64,000 nucleotides of DNA. Origin: Xiphias gladius. Lineage: Eukaryota > Chordata > Actinopteri > Istiophoriformes > Xiphiidae. Shown piece after piece: positions 54,501 through 64,000 of the stretch. Position 1 is the stretch's first letter. Every line of letters begins with the position of its first letter. Location of the stretch: assembly GCF_016859285.1 (NCBI RefSeq), contig NC_053403.1, forward strand, positions 684,948 to 748,947, read 5' to 3'. A program made the position numbers and the translations under genes. The notes below the pieces were generated by a model. The model was not told the origin of the DNA and did no database searches. It saw only the letters and a list, made by a program, of their open reading frames with translations.

Positions 54501-57060
54501 CTGCTGGGAAACCTCCGAAAAGTGGCGGAGTTTTCCGGAGCCTGATAAACACCATCAACACCATCAACAATCTGAAGAACTCAGAGAAACCAAACCTCGG
54601 AGACAACGACGGGATTGTGGGAAGGGACAAGATCCCAGGAACACCTGCGCCCGTGCAGTCTACAGCCATTTATTGGCGCAGGTGTCGCTGACGTGCTGCG
54701 TCATCTGATGTCACGTGTCACAGTTTAGACAATTAAATAAATACGCGAGCACGGGAGCACCGGTCCTGTTGCTATGGTTACCCGCAGGTTAATGCACCCT
54801 GAGCTCCGACAGCTGACGATCAGCCAATCAGAGAGCGGAACTCTGTGTGACACTCACCGCACTGCTCACCTGCCCAGGTGCGACTCATGAGCCTCTGAAC
54901 CGGGATCCTGGCTGCTTGTTTTTGGTACCTAGTCAGGTGCCTCTTTCTTACCGTTGCCACCGACAACCGGACCACGTGGCGCAGCGTCGCGTTGCATTGT
55001 GTCATTTGATACGTAGCGCCGTCAAAACTGGCCCGAAATGGCGGTCGGCGATTCCTTCGCAGGTTCAAGGGGACAAACCAGTACAACGAGGGACAGAACT
55101 ACCTGGGGGCATATTTTCCAGATGTGGCCTCAGGTTGCTGGTGCGGGAATGCTAAGCTAACTGTAGCTTTCCTAGCTTTCACACAACTTTATCTCCAGCT
55201 TCCACAGTTTCGCCGTCTACTGACCAGAATCCAGAGTGTTTCCAATCGGGGGTTTTCTAGACCGATGGGAGCTCAGATCAGTCTCAGTCGGGTTGTCAAC
55301 TCTCTGCCGTCGGTGCCGCGCGGCTGTCGTCGAATTACCCGCTCGTTTCAGCTCGACCTACACCTCATATCCAGTCGTTGAAAGTGACGTCGCGTGACTC
55401 CTGTCCGCCGTGCAGTGCGGCCCCGGCCCACGCCAGACCTCATGAGGCGGACAGACGTGGCGGTGCTGCTCGTTTCTTCACATCGTGTGGTGATTTTCAG
55501 GATCGACCGTCTTTGACAGCCCGATGACACGCATCATACTGACAGAAAGACGAGATTTGTCAAATCTAAACCGGACTCTGAGTCTGCAGCCGTGCAGCAG
55601 CGCGGCGGGGCCGTAGCTGGACGCGGCGGAGCTGTCACACAAGGCGGCCTACGGCCTTCAGATGCCGGGCCATGTTGGTCGTTGAGCTGTGACATGAAAA
55701 CTGCTGTCTGCAGAGTTTACACTCCACTTTTGTGTCGTCTGTTTTGACGAAAGCAGCCACGCCGACGACTTCCGCGTCACGGGGTCAGTTAGTCAGGGGC
55801 CGACTCTGGGTGAACGTTCAGTAAACCTTGAACAAGTTACACCTGGCAGCCTCCGTTAAGTTGGACGACTTCAAAGTCGTGAAGACGGGGGGCGTTTTCA
55901 CGACCCATCCCCCGTTAGGTATTTCTGCGGGTGTCCTGCAGCGCGTCGTGAGCTGCCGGGTACAGAACCTCGGGAACTGGATCCCTCGTGTCCCGTAGGA
56001 AATAGGCTCAAACTTCCTCCCGTCACAGGACTTTCAGGGGGTCGTCACCCCCCTTTGGAAGAGGTAACGTTACAGCAGCTACAGCAACCAGAGGTGACGC
56101 ATGAACGCCCATAACTAAGTGAAATTTAGGTTTTTCTCAGATTTGTTTTTCCATCGGTGCCTCTCTCCACGTGTTTGTTTGTTACGCAGTACAGGTCAGA
56201 GTTCAGAGGTCATCTCATCCTGTTTTCACCGTCACTTGTTCTCGATGTAAATCAACTCGTCTCGAGAACTGAATTAAATCACTGATTTTCATATGAATGA
56301 GGAGGAAAACCGAACTAGAGGTCAGCATCAGTTCGTAAGAGCAGACCTGCTGACCCCGGATCTGTCTGAAACACAGGCAACAACGCGGACCTGGAGACGC
56401 CAGCTGGACGCTGATCATTAACAGTGTTTGGAGGAAACAATAGCTACTTCAGCGTCTTTGTGTTTGAGGGCGGAGGTCCCTCTGGAGAGCTCCTCAGCTC
56501 TAATGAATCAGCCTCCCGCCGCCCAATCAGACGACACCGCGACATTTCCTTCAACACGTCTGATGCGCCACTCTGACCTGGTGTTCATTTAAAAATAGAG
56601 ATAATGTTCTTCCTTTTGTGCGGCACCTTTTGAAACAGAAAATAAAACGTGACCACCCAGCCATTAAACCACGGTCCAGAGAGAGCGGCGCTGTTCTCCG
56701 TGGGTGAATCTCAGGACCTCAAATGTTGGTGCTTCTGAGGAAAAAAAGGCTGAAGTCTTCAAATGTGCAAAGGAGCAAGCCCCAGGCGGGACGGGACATT
56801 TACTTCGACAAAGGAAGTTCATGTGCAAGGGGTCATTTGTTTTAAAACCAGGTTTACCTTCATTCTGGTCTTGATGTACGGTTTTAGGATGTCTTCTCTG
56901 TGGTCTGTGAACTTTGGGACGTACTTTCTGAATGACACTCCACCAGTCGGTGTCCTACGGTTTGGTAGGAGACACTGAGAACAGTCCCCCTTTACTGTGC
57001 TACCCTACAAACATTAGTTACCCTCAGCAGGGAGCTTCTGTTTTCCCCGGTGTCCGGTTC
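54500..57060. other. Intergenic, GC-moderate, no host gene seen
   Basis: CpG is frequent to about 56000, but no coding exon is supported. A BED zinc-finger relic is listed separately. Other frames are short and without domain signatures. Confidence 0.45.
55635..55790 (-). mobile_element. BED-type zinc-finger relic of a hAT/ZBED transposase
   Basis: The minus strand encodes DDTKVECKLCRQQFSCHSST followed by TNMARHLKAVGR and a stop. This has the BED-finger layout: CxxC, STTNMxxHLK, with the last zinc-binding His replaced by Gly. The rest of a transposase is not recognisable, so this is a dead fragment, or less likely an exon of a domesticated ZBED gene. Confidence 0.6.
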
Positions 57061-57065
57061 TTGGC

Positions 57066-57300
57066 GTATTTGTCAGCAGGATTATGCAAAAACTACTGAG
57101 ACGATGTGAACTGAACTTGGTGGAGGGATGGATCGTGGATCAGGGAAGAACCCATGAAATTATGGGACGGATCCGGATGATTTACTATAAATTTGATTTT
57201 TTTTTCTCTGGAGTCTGGTGTGTGTTGTTTGACACTGGCCTTGGCGGAGGTCTGCGCCCTGCTGAGAACCAGGCTAGATGTTTTCCTCAATGGCCGGGTT
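57066..57300 (+). mobile_element. Copy of a common teleost interspersed repeat
   Basis: It opens with CAAAAACTACTGAGACGATG, continues GGTGGAGGGATGGATCGTGG and ends with TTGGCGGAGGTCTGCGCCC. I recognise this order from many fish genomes; no coding capacity. Confidence 0.55.
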
Positions 57301-57309
57301 TGGATCTGC

Positions 57310-60300
57310 AAACCCGTTTCAGAGGAGTCTAGTGTCCCTGAGAGGCTGTAATAAATATCGCTCTGTAAAATACAACTTCTGGGCAGGTCAAACAAAATTA
57401 TGCTTCAGCTGCTCTTGAAGCGCTGAAGAAGATTTAACCATCATCGACTCCTGTTTCTAATTTTATGATTAGTCTGTTTTGGTTTGCTGCCCAGCGTGAC
57501 GCACTTCCTGATTGTCCTTGTGGTGTTTGTTGTTACCACAGCAACGCCCTGCTGTCTGAGAGCACCTTTGAAGCCTGACCAGTGGTGAAGCTACAAGTGT
57601 AAAGCTTGTCCTGAGGGTGGCGCTAGAGGGGGAGCAGCACCGGAAGCTAAGACGATGACAACCGAAGGAACGGCTGAAGTTACAGATCAGACCTGCACTA
57701 AACCCCGTGACATGTTTCAGAGGCTGGTCTCCTCCCAGTCCAGATCCTGTCTCCTGGGTTTGGACATCCTGGTCTTATCAGCGTGATTATACAAATCAGT
57801 CTGGAATTCCTCTTCCTGTCTGACATTCAACATTAGCTGCACTGAAAAAAACCAACGATAGGCTAACACGACACAAACCTGTTACGTACAGGAGAATCCG
57901 TGTCAGAGTCCATGTGGGCCTGCAGACCGGATTACTGCAAACCCTCTGAAAACCACCGCATCTCTCTGACCCTTGGTTTGTTAGAACACAAATCCAGCTC
58001 AGTGCTGCATTTATGTAACATCAGCGGAGCAGGAGGAACAGGAACACCTGCTGTTCCAACGTGGGAGCGTTCACACATCATCCCAGGACGGGAACTCCAG
58101 TTGCTCGTCTTGTGGTCAGAGTCGCGGTTTTTGTCCGCTACAGCCTCAGAAACCGAAAAGGGGAAAGGTGATTCGACGTTTCGGTCCCACGATGGCGTCC
58201 CCTGTGTTCATTTGACGGAATACCGTCGAGCATCCGTCTGCGTATTTGGACTCAGCCAACCAGACGTTGCATACAGGCGGAGCGCACGGTCGCACTCAGA
58301 CACACGGCAGCTGTGACGACCCCGCCAGCGTCCTGCTAAAGTCTGTTTCTCATCCGACTCACGGTCCTGAGGCTCAGCCTGTCGCACGAGACACAAACAA
58401 ACATTCGCTGGGTAAACGTCAGCTGCCAGGGTCACAGGCCAGAAGCTAATTATCTGCTCAGCTGCAGCTCGTTAGACGGCGTGTAAACGTAGCTGCCGAG
58501 GTCACTTCAGTCCGGTCAGACGCTGCTGTGCTTCTTAAGCCCGGACTTTACGTCCTCGTAGGATCCATGCAGAGCCTACGCCGCTGTGAGCAGTTACACG
58601 GTCAAAACACCGGTCGGCGGAGGGGCTTCTACGCCGCTGTGTGCGTGCTTCAAATGACGGCGACTGAAACCGAGCGGATGGTGTCGGAGTTGGGGCCTTC
58701 GATTTGATGTTTTACACTTGACCCTTTTGTTTCTTGTGTAGTTAATTCAGTTGGATAAAAAGCTTCTGCTTGACCTTGAGCTCGAGTTCATTCTGGACCT
58801 TGGAAATAGTCTCAAGGTCACTTACTAGCTTTTTCCAGAGCTTTCAATCGTTTTAGTATTTCCAAGCCGACGCCAACGAGAAAATCTGGACGCCTGAAAT
58901 GTGATGACATTTGCGAAAACTCCGCTCCACCGAAGAAGACCACGTGATGTGGTTGACAGCTCCAGAAAAAGGCTAATTTAAAGCTTGAGTATGCAGCGTA
59001 CTCAGGCATAGAGTCCTGGAGATGCAGTAAAAGCAGGAATAGTTTGATGGGGTTTAAAACGCTCCTCTGTCCCTGATCATTGACCTGTTCCTTATTTATT
59101 GCTCTTCTCCTGAAACAGCAGCCGTCACAGAGATTCACGGAGTGTTTTACTTCCCGCCTGCCTCAGAAAATCTGATCAGATTTTCACACTCTTGTTTTTC
59201 CTTTTTCTAGGAGCTGATTTAATGAAAGTGTTTACGTTTTTATCTTCCTGCCCAGTTTCTTCCTTTCCAGCTCAGCTCTGCAGAAACCTGCCGACCTGCT
59301 CGTCGCCGCGGTTTCCTGCAGGAGGGTCAGTCTCTTTCTAGGGACTCCGAGGGTCTCGGTGGGAGTCGAACCCCGAGCCCCGGCAGCGTTAGGGCCTTGC
59401 TTCGGCGGCCGGCTGTGTGAGCCGGAAGAAGGAGAAACGGAGAAGCAGAACCTTTTTTCCGCCCAGAGGCTTCAATCTGAGTCTGGCTGAAGCTGATCTG
59501 CTCCAGTCAAACTCCTGCAGGGCTGAAGCCGGAGGATGTGGGAGGAATCACTGTGTTTCTGTCGGACCTCCAGACAGAGAGTTGCTGTTAAGTCAGTATA
59601 ATGTGTCAGTAATAAGCGGGTGAACTGAGCCGGCGTCTAGACGCGTTAATGTGGTTCATGTAGGTCTGGATGTGTAATTACTCCTTGGCTTTTTTAGCGT
59701 GAGCCCTTCAAGGCCTGACAGCAACAGACTCTGGCCCGACTGGATCTGATGATGATTTCTAACAGCGGACTCTCTGAGGCTCCTCTGATGTTCACCGCAT
59801 TCACCGTCTCAGCGTTAGCATGCGTCAGATCCTCATCATCAGATTGTCCCCTCGTGGGTCCTGCAGGTATCTGGAAGAATTCAAGGACGGGCGAAGAGTC
59901 CGAGGATCGGTGGAGTTATTCCGGTTCGTCCGGACGGAACGTGAACGTCTGAACCCCGTCTCGTCACGCTGGGTCCCGTCAGATGGTTTCCTGTAGTCAT
60001 GTGTAGAGTACACGGCAGTAAACTGCACAAATGCAGTTTTCAGCCAGCAGCTGCTCTTTACATGTGGTTTTGTCGTGAGTGAGACTCTGACCTCAGTGAC
60101 ACCAAATCATAACAGAGGTTTTCTCAGGGCACTTTTCACGTAGAGCAGGTCTAGACCGGGACTCCTTATAGTTATAATCATCATCTTAACTCTACACCCT
60201 CATATTTCTTGGCCCACATCAGGTTCATCAGGTGCAGTGTCTCTCATCTATTGATCCGTCCCCGAATTCTGTTCTATAATATTTAGTCTGTTACTCTCTT

Positions 60301-60850
60301 CAACAGCAGAAAAACATCCCGCTGGACTATTTCAGTATTTGCGGAAGGAAAGTTTTGAAACGTAAAACAGGATATTTCCTGTTGACAAACTAATGTTTCG
60401 GTGAATGGTCCACGATACTGTACGAGGTAAGAAGTACAAATTGTGAAGATCTGTTTTTGTAACCTCTCGGGACGGATCATAAACACGAGGTGACTCTCTG
60501 TGCTCCTAAATCCTCAATTCATGAATGGAAAACTTCATAGAAAATCTTGAAGGAGGAGAAGAACGTGAGAAACTTCAGGGAGAGCAACGGAGCAGGGATC
60601 CGTCCTCCAGGACAGACGTGTGATAGACCAGGACCAGGAGGTCAGTTATAATGTATGAAGTATAGTACAAAGGGCAGAAGTATGATATTCAACAAGTATT
60701 GAGTGTGATCAGATAAAGAGATTCAGGCAGAGTGTAGAGTGTGAACCCTTAATAAAACTATTATGAAATAGGACAGAGATGACACTGTGAATTTAAAGTC
60801 GCCGTACAGGTGATGAGGTGAAGTACGGAGGCTGAGACGCGCTTTGACTG
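57310..60850. other. Intergenic DNA, no gene seen
   Basis: No splice-bounded coding sequence supported. A CTGAGGGTGGCGCTAGAGGG segment at about 57611-57630 is the reverse complement of a dispersed element also seen at 10592-10612 and 33785-33805. Confidence 0.45.
59325..59425 (-). mobile_element. Possible tRNA-derived SINE or tRNA pseudogene
   Basis: The minus strand contains a perfect B-box-like GGTTCGACTCC (within GGGGTTCGACTCCCACCGAG), preceded by AAGGCCCTAACGCTGCCGGG. A complete cloverleaf with matching acceptor stem is not evident, so a functional tRNA is unlikely. Confidence 0.4.
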
Positions 60851-61260
60851 AGCAGTCACGTATTTATGAGTAACCCTCGTCCCCCGCGGCCAATCCGCAG
60901 GCAGAGCAGCTGGACGCCCGCAGGAGCTCGCTCGTCGCCGACCTTTGCGAAACAGACAACAAAAGCCTGTTGTGAGTCCTCTGCTATGAAAATGTCTGTG
61001 TGCGTCTAACAGTAAAACACCTCCGCGGTCTCCTGTATTTGAATATGTTACGTATCAGCCGGAGCTCGGCGGCGGCTGCAGGCCCCGTTTTGCATGTCCC
61101 GGGTGTGTGGTGGTGGATCGGAGCGCCGCTTCCAGCCGCTGAGCCGCAGCCGGGCGCCGATCGCGCAGGACGATAAGATGCAAAGCGCGAAGGCGGCTCA
61201 TCGCCGTTTCGACGCAGCTGTGCAAATGTCACGCCGGCCGCGCCTCCGGAAACAACGGAA
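60850..61260. promoter_or_regulatory. GC/CpG-rich block with POU-octamer-like motifs
   Basis: An isolated CpG-rich block stands out in intergenic DNA. It contains CCAAT (60892-60896), TTTGCAT (61088-61094), GATAAGATGCAAA (61172-61184), an E-box CAGCTG (61215-61220) and TGCAAATG (61221-61228). It could be an enhancer or a promoter of an unidentified transcript. This is inference from composition. Confidence 0.35.
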
Positions 61261-61922
61261 ATGAAAAGTCGTTAAAACTGCGGTCGAACTCTGGCAAACA
61301 CGGCAAATGAACAAAAGCTCCGGCAGGTTATGTCACGTCAGTAGCAGAAAATAAAAAAAGACCCCGAGACGATTCTAGTTTTCAAATCCAAATAAAAAAC
61401 AGCGAACAGGCACTAAAAGAGTCTGACTATCGACCAAACGGCAGCGGCACGCAGCCGGGACTAGTATCCACAGGCCAACAGGCACTAAACCTACCGTCTG
61501 ACTCTGGCACCGGAACGAGGGCTGCACCTCGGCAGGTACCGGAAGGGTCGAGTCCAGTCTACTGGTTCCTAGGGGGTTGTTGTACGGTGGAGAAACCGAG
61601 GAGTGAAGCTCACAGAGCAGAAACTCACTCACCACCAACCTGAGGAGGCGGTGAGACAGGAACAAAGAGGGAGAGTTCTGGCAGCTGCTGAGGACAGACA
61701 GGATGGACGGACGGACGGGTCTTCGGCTGACTGGGGACCGCGGCCGTCTCTGAAACCACCACGTACGATTTTGACAGACAGCTGCCAGCCAATCGGGAGC
61801 CAGTACTGTTTTGCTTGAGCCTGACCTTGGTCTGACTCTGAACTGGTGTCTTTATTGTCCTGGTGTGTGTGTGTTAACCTGCTGTTAACAGAGGAGGAGA
61901 TGTGTGTGTGTGTGATGTGTTC

Positions 61923-62613
61923 AGGGGCAGATGTTGCAGATGGACGGCTGCGGTGCTGCAGGGGTCCTCGGGGTCTTCGGGGGCGATGCTCGGCCCCGGC
62001 TGGAGGAGCGGCAGCAGCAGGACTGGGCGGCTCTGCGTCCGGTTGGTCGGGGGGTCTGCGGTGGCGTCCAGGACTCCGCCGTCCATCAAGTAGCGGGAGG
62101 AGGGGGAGGACAGTGGATGAAAGGCAGCGACCCAGACGTCCCCCCTGCTGGGCTTCGCTGCACCAGCCAGGAAGTGTCATGTCCAGCATCTGGTGCGGAG
62201 CCAGCGGCCCCCTCTTCATCATCCTCCTCATCCTCAGCAGCATCCTCAACACTTTGACTGCAGGAAGATCGAGACGCGCGAGGCACCAACTGACGACTTG
62301 AAGCCGAGGCTCCGATTGTTCAGGTACCGAGACTCGGAAATGTCCAGACCTGACGTGGTCTCCCTGAAACCTCTGGAACCTCCATCCCTGTCCCGTCCCG
62401 CCTTTCCAGAGACGTCCTCCCTTTTGAAAGATGTCACACTTTTTCAAAAAGAAATGGAAATGCCCTGATTTTCCAGGTGTAAAACCAAATGAACTCCGAC
62501 AAAGACGTTTGCGAAGTTTGAGGTTTGAGGAGACGCGTGAGCTGGATTCCAAACTTTCTCTTCGACCTGAACGCCGTCGGGATTTGACCGGTGTCGCCTC
62601 CTTCATTTTCTAA
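61923..62613 (+). other. Unassigned coding candidates on + strand (one frame with a hydrophobic segment)
   Basis: Two overlapping + frames look less random than their surroundings. One has a start at 62170 and a strongly G/C-ending run encoding CGASGPLFIILLILSSILNT, a good membrane helix, with a basic tail and a stop near 62300. The other runs open from about 62115 to 62468 and includes RKIETREAPTDDLKPRLRLF, with a possible donor TTCAG/GTACCG near 62322. An acceptor-like TGTGTTCAG ends at 61923. I recognise neither product. The minus strand shows a competing acidic frame (EDEEDDEEG), so strand and reality are both uncertain. Confidence 0.25.
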
Positions 62614-62815
62614 CACCGTGTCAGGTCTGAACTCTGAACAGAGCTGCAGCCGCTGAAGTCAGACGGCGAGACTCAACATCTGTCCTCCTCCTGCAGCCAA
62701 CATCTGTCCTCCTCCTGCAGCCAACACACCAGCAGAGTAATATATCATAGTACAACAGTGACATCTGTACAGGTCACGTGACTAAAGGATCCGGATACTT
62801 CTTCCACCACTGGGT

Positions 62816-62816
<1 letters not shown>

Positions 62817-62871
<55 letters not shown>
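62817..62871. repeat. (CA)n microsatellite
   Basis: About 27 uninterrupted CA units. Confidence 0.97.
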
Positions 62872-62876
<5 letters not shown>

Positions 62877-63340
62877 CAGCCTGATGTGACTTTGGAGCAG
62901 CAGATTTTCTTCATTATCATATTGTTGTCATTTTTAAAATCCTTCAAATCTTCTCACAAAACTTTCCCCGTGTGTTTGTTCGCAGCAGTGAAGTGAACTA
63001 TCGTAAACTTTCTTGTGACCGAAAACACGGGATGTCATGTGCTGTGACCTCCGACCTTTGACCTCCTTGTTACTGGTTGTTTGTGTTGTGAATCTGAAGT
63101 TGATTCGATGTTAAAAAACATCTGAAATCTCTTGACCTCGGGAAATAAAGTCAAAATAATGGAACTCGACTAAATGATCTGAATGAAAACTCCTGAAAAA
63201 AAGATAGTAAGGTGTCCTTGAGTTAAAACGATCAGAAAAAGAGAAAAAACTCAAACTGCTCAGCTTTTTTTAAACTTTCTGCTGTTAAACAAACTACTGC
63301 TGTCGTCCTCCTGCAGCTGTTTGTTCACTAACGCTCCCCC

Positions 63341-63341
<1 letters not shown>

Positions 63342-63403
<62 letters not shown>
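63342..63403. repeat. (CA)n microsatellite
   Basis: About 31 uninterrupted CA units between two C runs. Confidence 0.97.
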
Positions 63404-63405
<2 letters not shown>

Positions 63406-63495
63406 CCAGCAGCCCCCGACCAACCGGTGATGTGAATAGCAAATGCAGCTCAGCGTCTCGGTAGTGGAGATAAACTGGCCTCTGTTTGATCCGGA

Positions 63496-63694
63496 TGCAG
63501 CTGATGGCGGATGAACCTCCAACACCAACCATCCCCGAGGAGGCCGACACACAGCTGGACAGATGTTACACGGATCCAGACCTCTGAAGAGTCACATCAC
63601 GCACCCGAATACCAACTGTTTAAAGGACATATGATCCCCAGGAGGAAATATTTCATTTCAAAGAAACTTTTTTACTGTTGAAATCACAAATAAA
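63496..63694 (+). other. Candidate terminal exon with polyadenylation signal
   Basis: A frame entered either at an ATG (63495) or through an acceptor-like GGATGCAG reads MADEPPTPTIPEEADTQLDR, then CYTDPDL and a stop at 63585-63587. AATAAA follows at 63689-63694, about 100 nt later, the layout of a last exon. The peptide is acidic and proline-rich and is not recognised. No connecting upstream exon is established. Confidence 0.25.
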
Positions 63695-63857
63695 CTCCAC
63701 CTTGAAAGTGAAATCAGCGTCCATTGAGTTTCTCATCTCAGAGTTTTTTTCATTGATTTAAAATGAGCCCAGTGTTTAACAACAGGAACGTCAGCGTGTG
63801 AAACGGCCAAATGTGACAGAGCCTGAGTCCACACAGAAAAAAAAGAAAACTTTCACT

Positions 63858-64000
63858 GTGGTGGTGGTGGTGGTGGTGGTGGTGGTGGTGGTGGTGGTGG
63901 TGGTGGTGGTGGTGGTGGTGGTGGTGGTGGTGGTGGTGGTGGTGGTGGTGGTGGTGGTGGTGGTGGTGGTGGTGGTGGTGGTGGTGGTGGTGGTGGTGGT
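63858..64000. repeat. (TGG)n microsatellite reaching the window end
   Basis: About 47 uninterrupted TGG/GGT units continue to the last base, so the true length is unknown. Confidence 0.97.

Noticed and set aside
59325..59425. Functional tRNA gene
   Set aside because: The B-box is good but no acceptor stem or full cloverleaf could be built, so a SINE or pseudogene is more likely.
61629..62606. 325-codon minus-strand frame
   Set aside because: It reads through microsatellite-derived Thr-His and Arg/Pro-rich text with poor codon character and no recognised domain. It is kept only as context for the uncertain region at 61.9-62.6 kb.
1..64000. CRISPR arrays, operons, phage or bacterial mobile systems
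   Set aside because: Gene structure and repeat content are those of a vertebrate nuclear genome; none of these is present.

Overview
The window is vertebrate nuclear DNA, almost certainly from a ray-finned (percomorph-type) fish. Genes are split into many short exons with GT-AG introns. The introns are dense with (CA)n/(GT)n and other microsatellites, tRNA-derived SINEs, a Tc1/mariner relic, LINE fragments, fold-back elements and interspersed repeats that I recognise as common in teleosts. I read the splice structures by hand, following reading frame and resemblance to the known vertebrate proteins. Untranslated ends are much less certain than coding exons.

Three genes are clear. MBOAT2 (+; CDS 1513-15646, 13 exons, about 507 aa) is an ER lysophospholipid acyltransferase. 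KIDINS220/ARMS (+; CDS 25535-48981, 29 coding exons, about 1749 aa) is a scaffold with ankyrin repeats, a KAP P-loop NTPase with four membrane segments, a SAM-like domain and a C-terminal PDZ ligand. An ID-family helix-loop-helix inhibitor, assigned to ID2 by position, lies on the minus strand (54189-53232, 2 exons, 154 aa). Order and relative orientation match the MBOAT2-KIDINS220-ID2 block of human 2p25, which supports all three calls. The whole-genome-duplication suffix (a or b) cannot be assigned from this window alone.

Layout: 1-1430 is upstream sequence with long purine-only tracts. 1430-2560 is the CpG-rich MBOAT2 promoter and first exon. 2600-8540 is MBOAT2 intron 1, ending in a 0.9 kb CTA/CTG trinucleotide array. 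8544-15646 holds the remaining MBOAT2 exons. 15650-20750 is 3' UTR and intergenic DNA with a perfect hairpin and two fold-back transposons. 20760-21420 is the KIDINS220 CpG island. 25535-30489 holds the ankyrin exons, 31506-38622 the NTPase and membrane exons, 40222-48981 the C-terminal half, and 48982-51100 the 3' UTR. 53100-54500 is the ID gene with its TATA/CCAAT promoter. 54500-64000 is mostly repeat-rich intergenic DNA, with a GC-rich block near 61.1 kb and weak, unassigned coding candidates at 61.9-62.6 and 63.5 kb.

The genes act in separate pathways (phospholipid remodelling, neurotrophin-receptor signalling, and inhibition of bHLH transcription factors); the link between them is conserved synteny. 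The points I find most worth a second look are the strongly diverged ID protein, the CTA/CTG array, GT repeats placed directly at ankyrin-exon acceptors, a NAGNAG acceptor and a 30-nt microexon in KIDINS220, a ZNF143-like motif, and possible unannotated exons beyond 61.9 kb.
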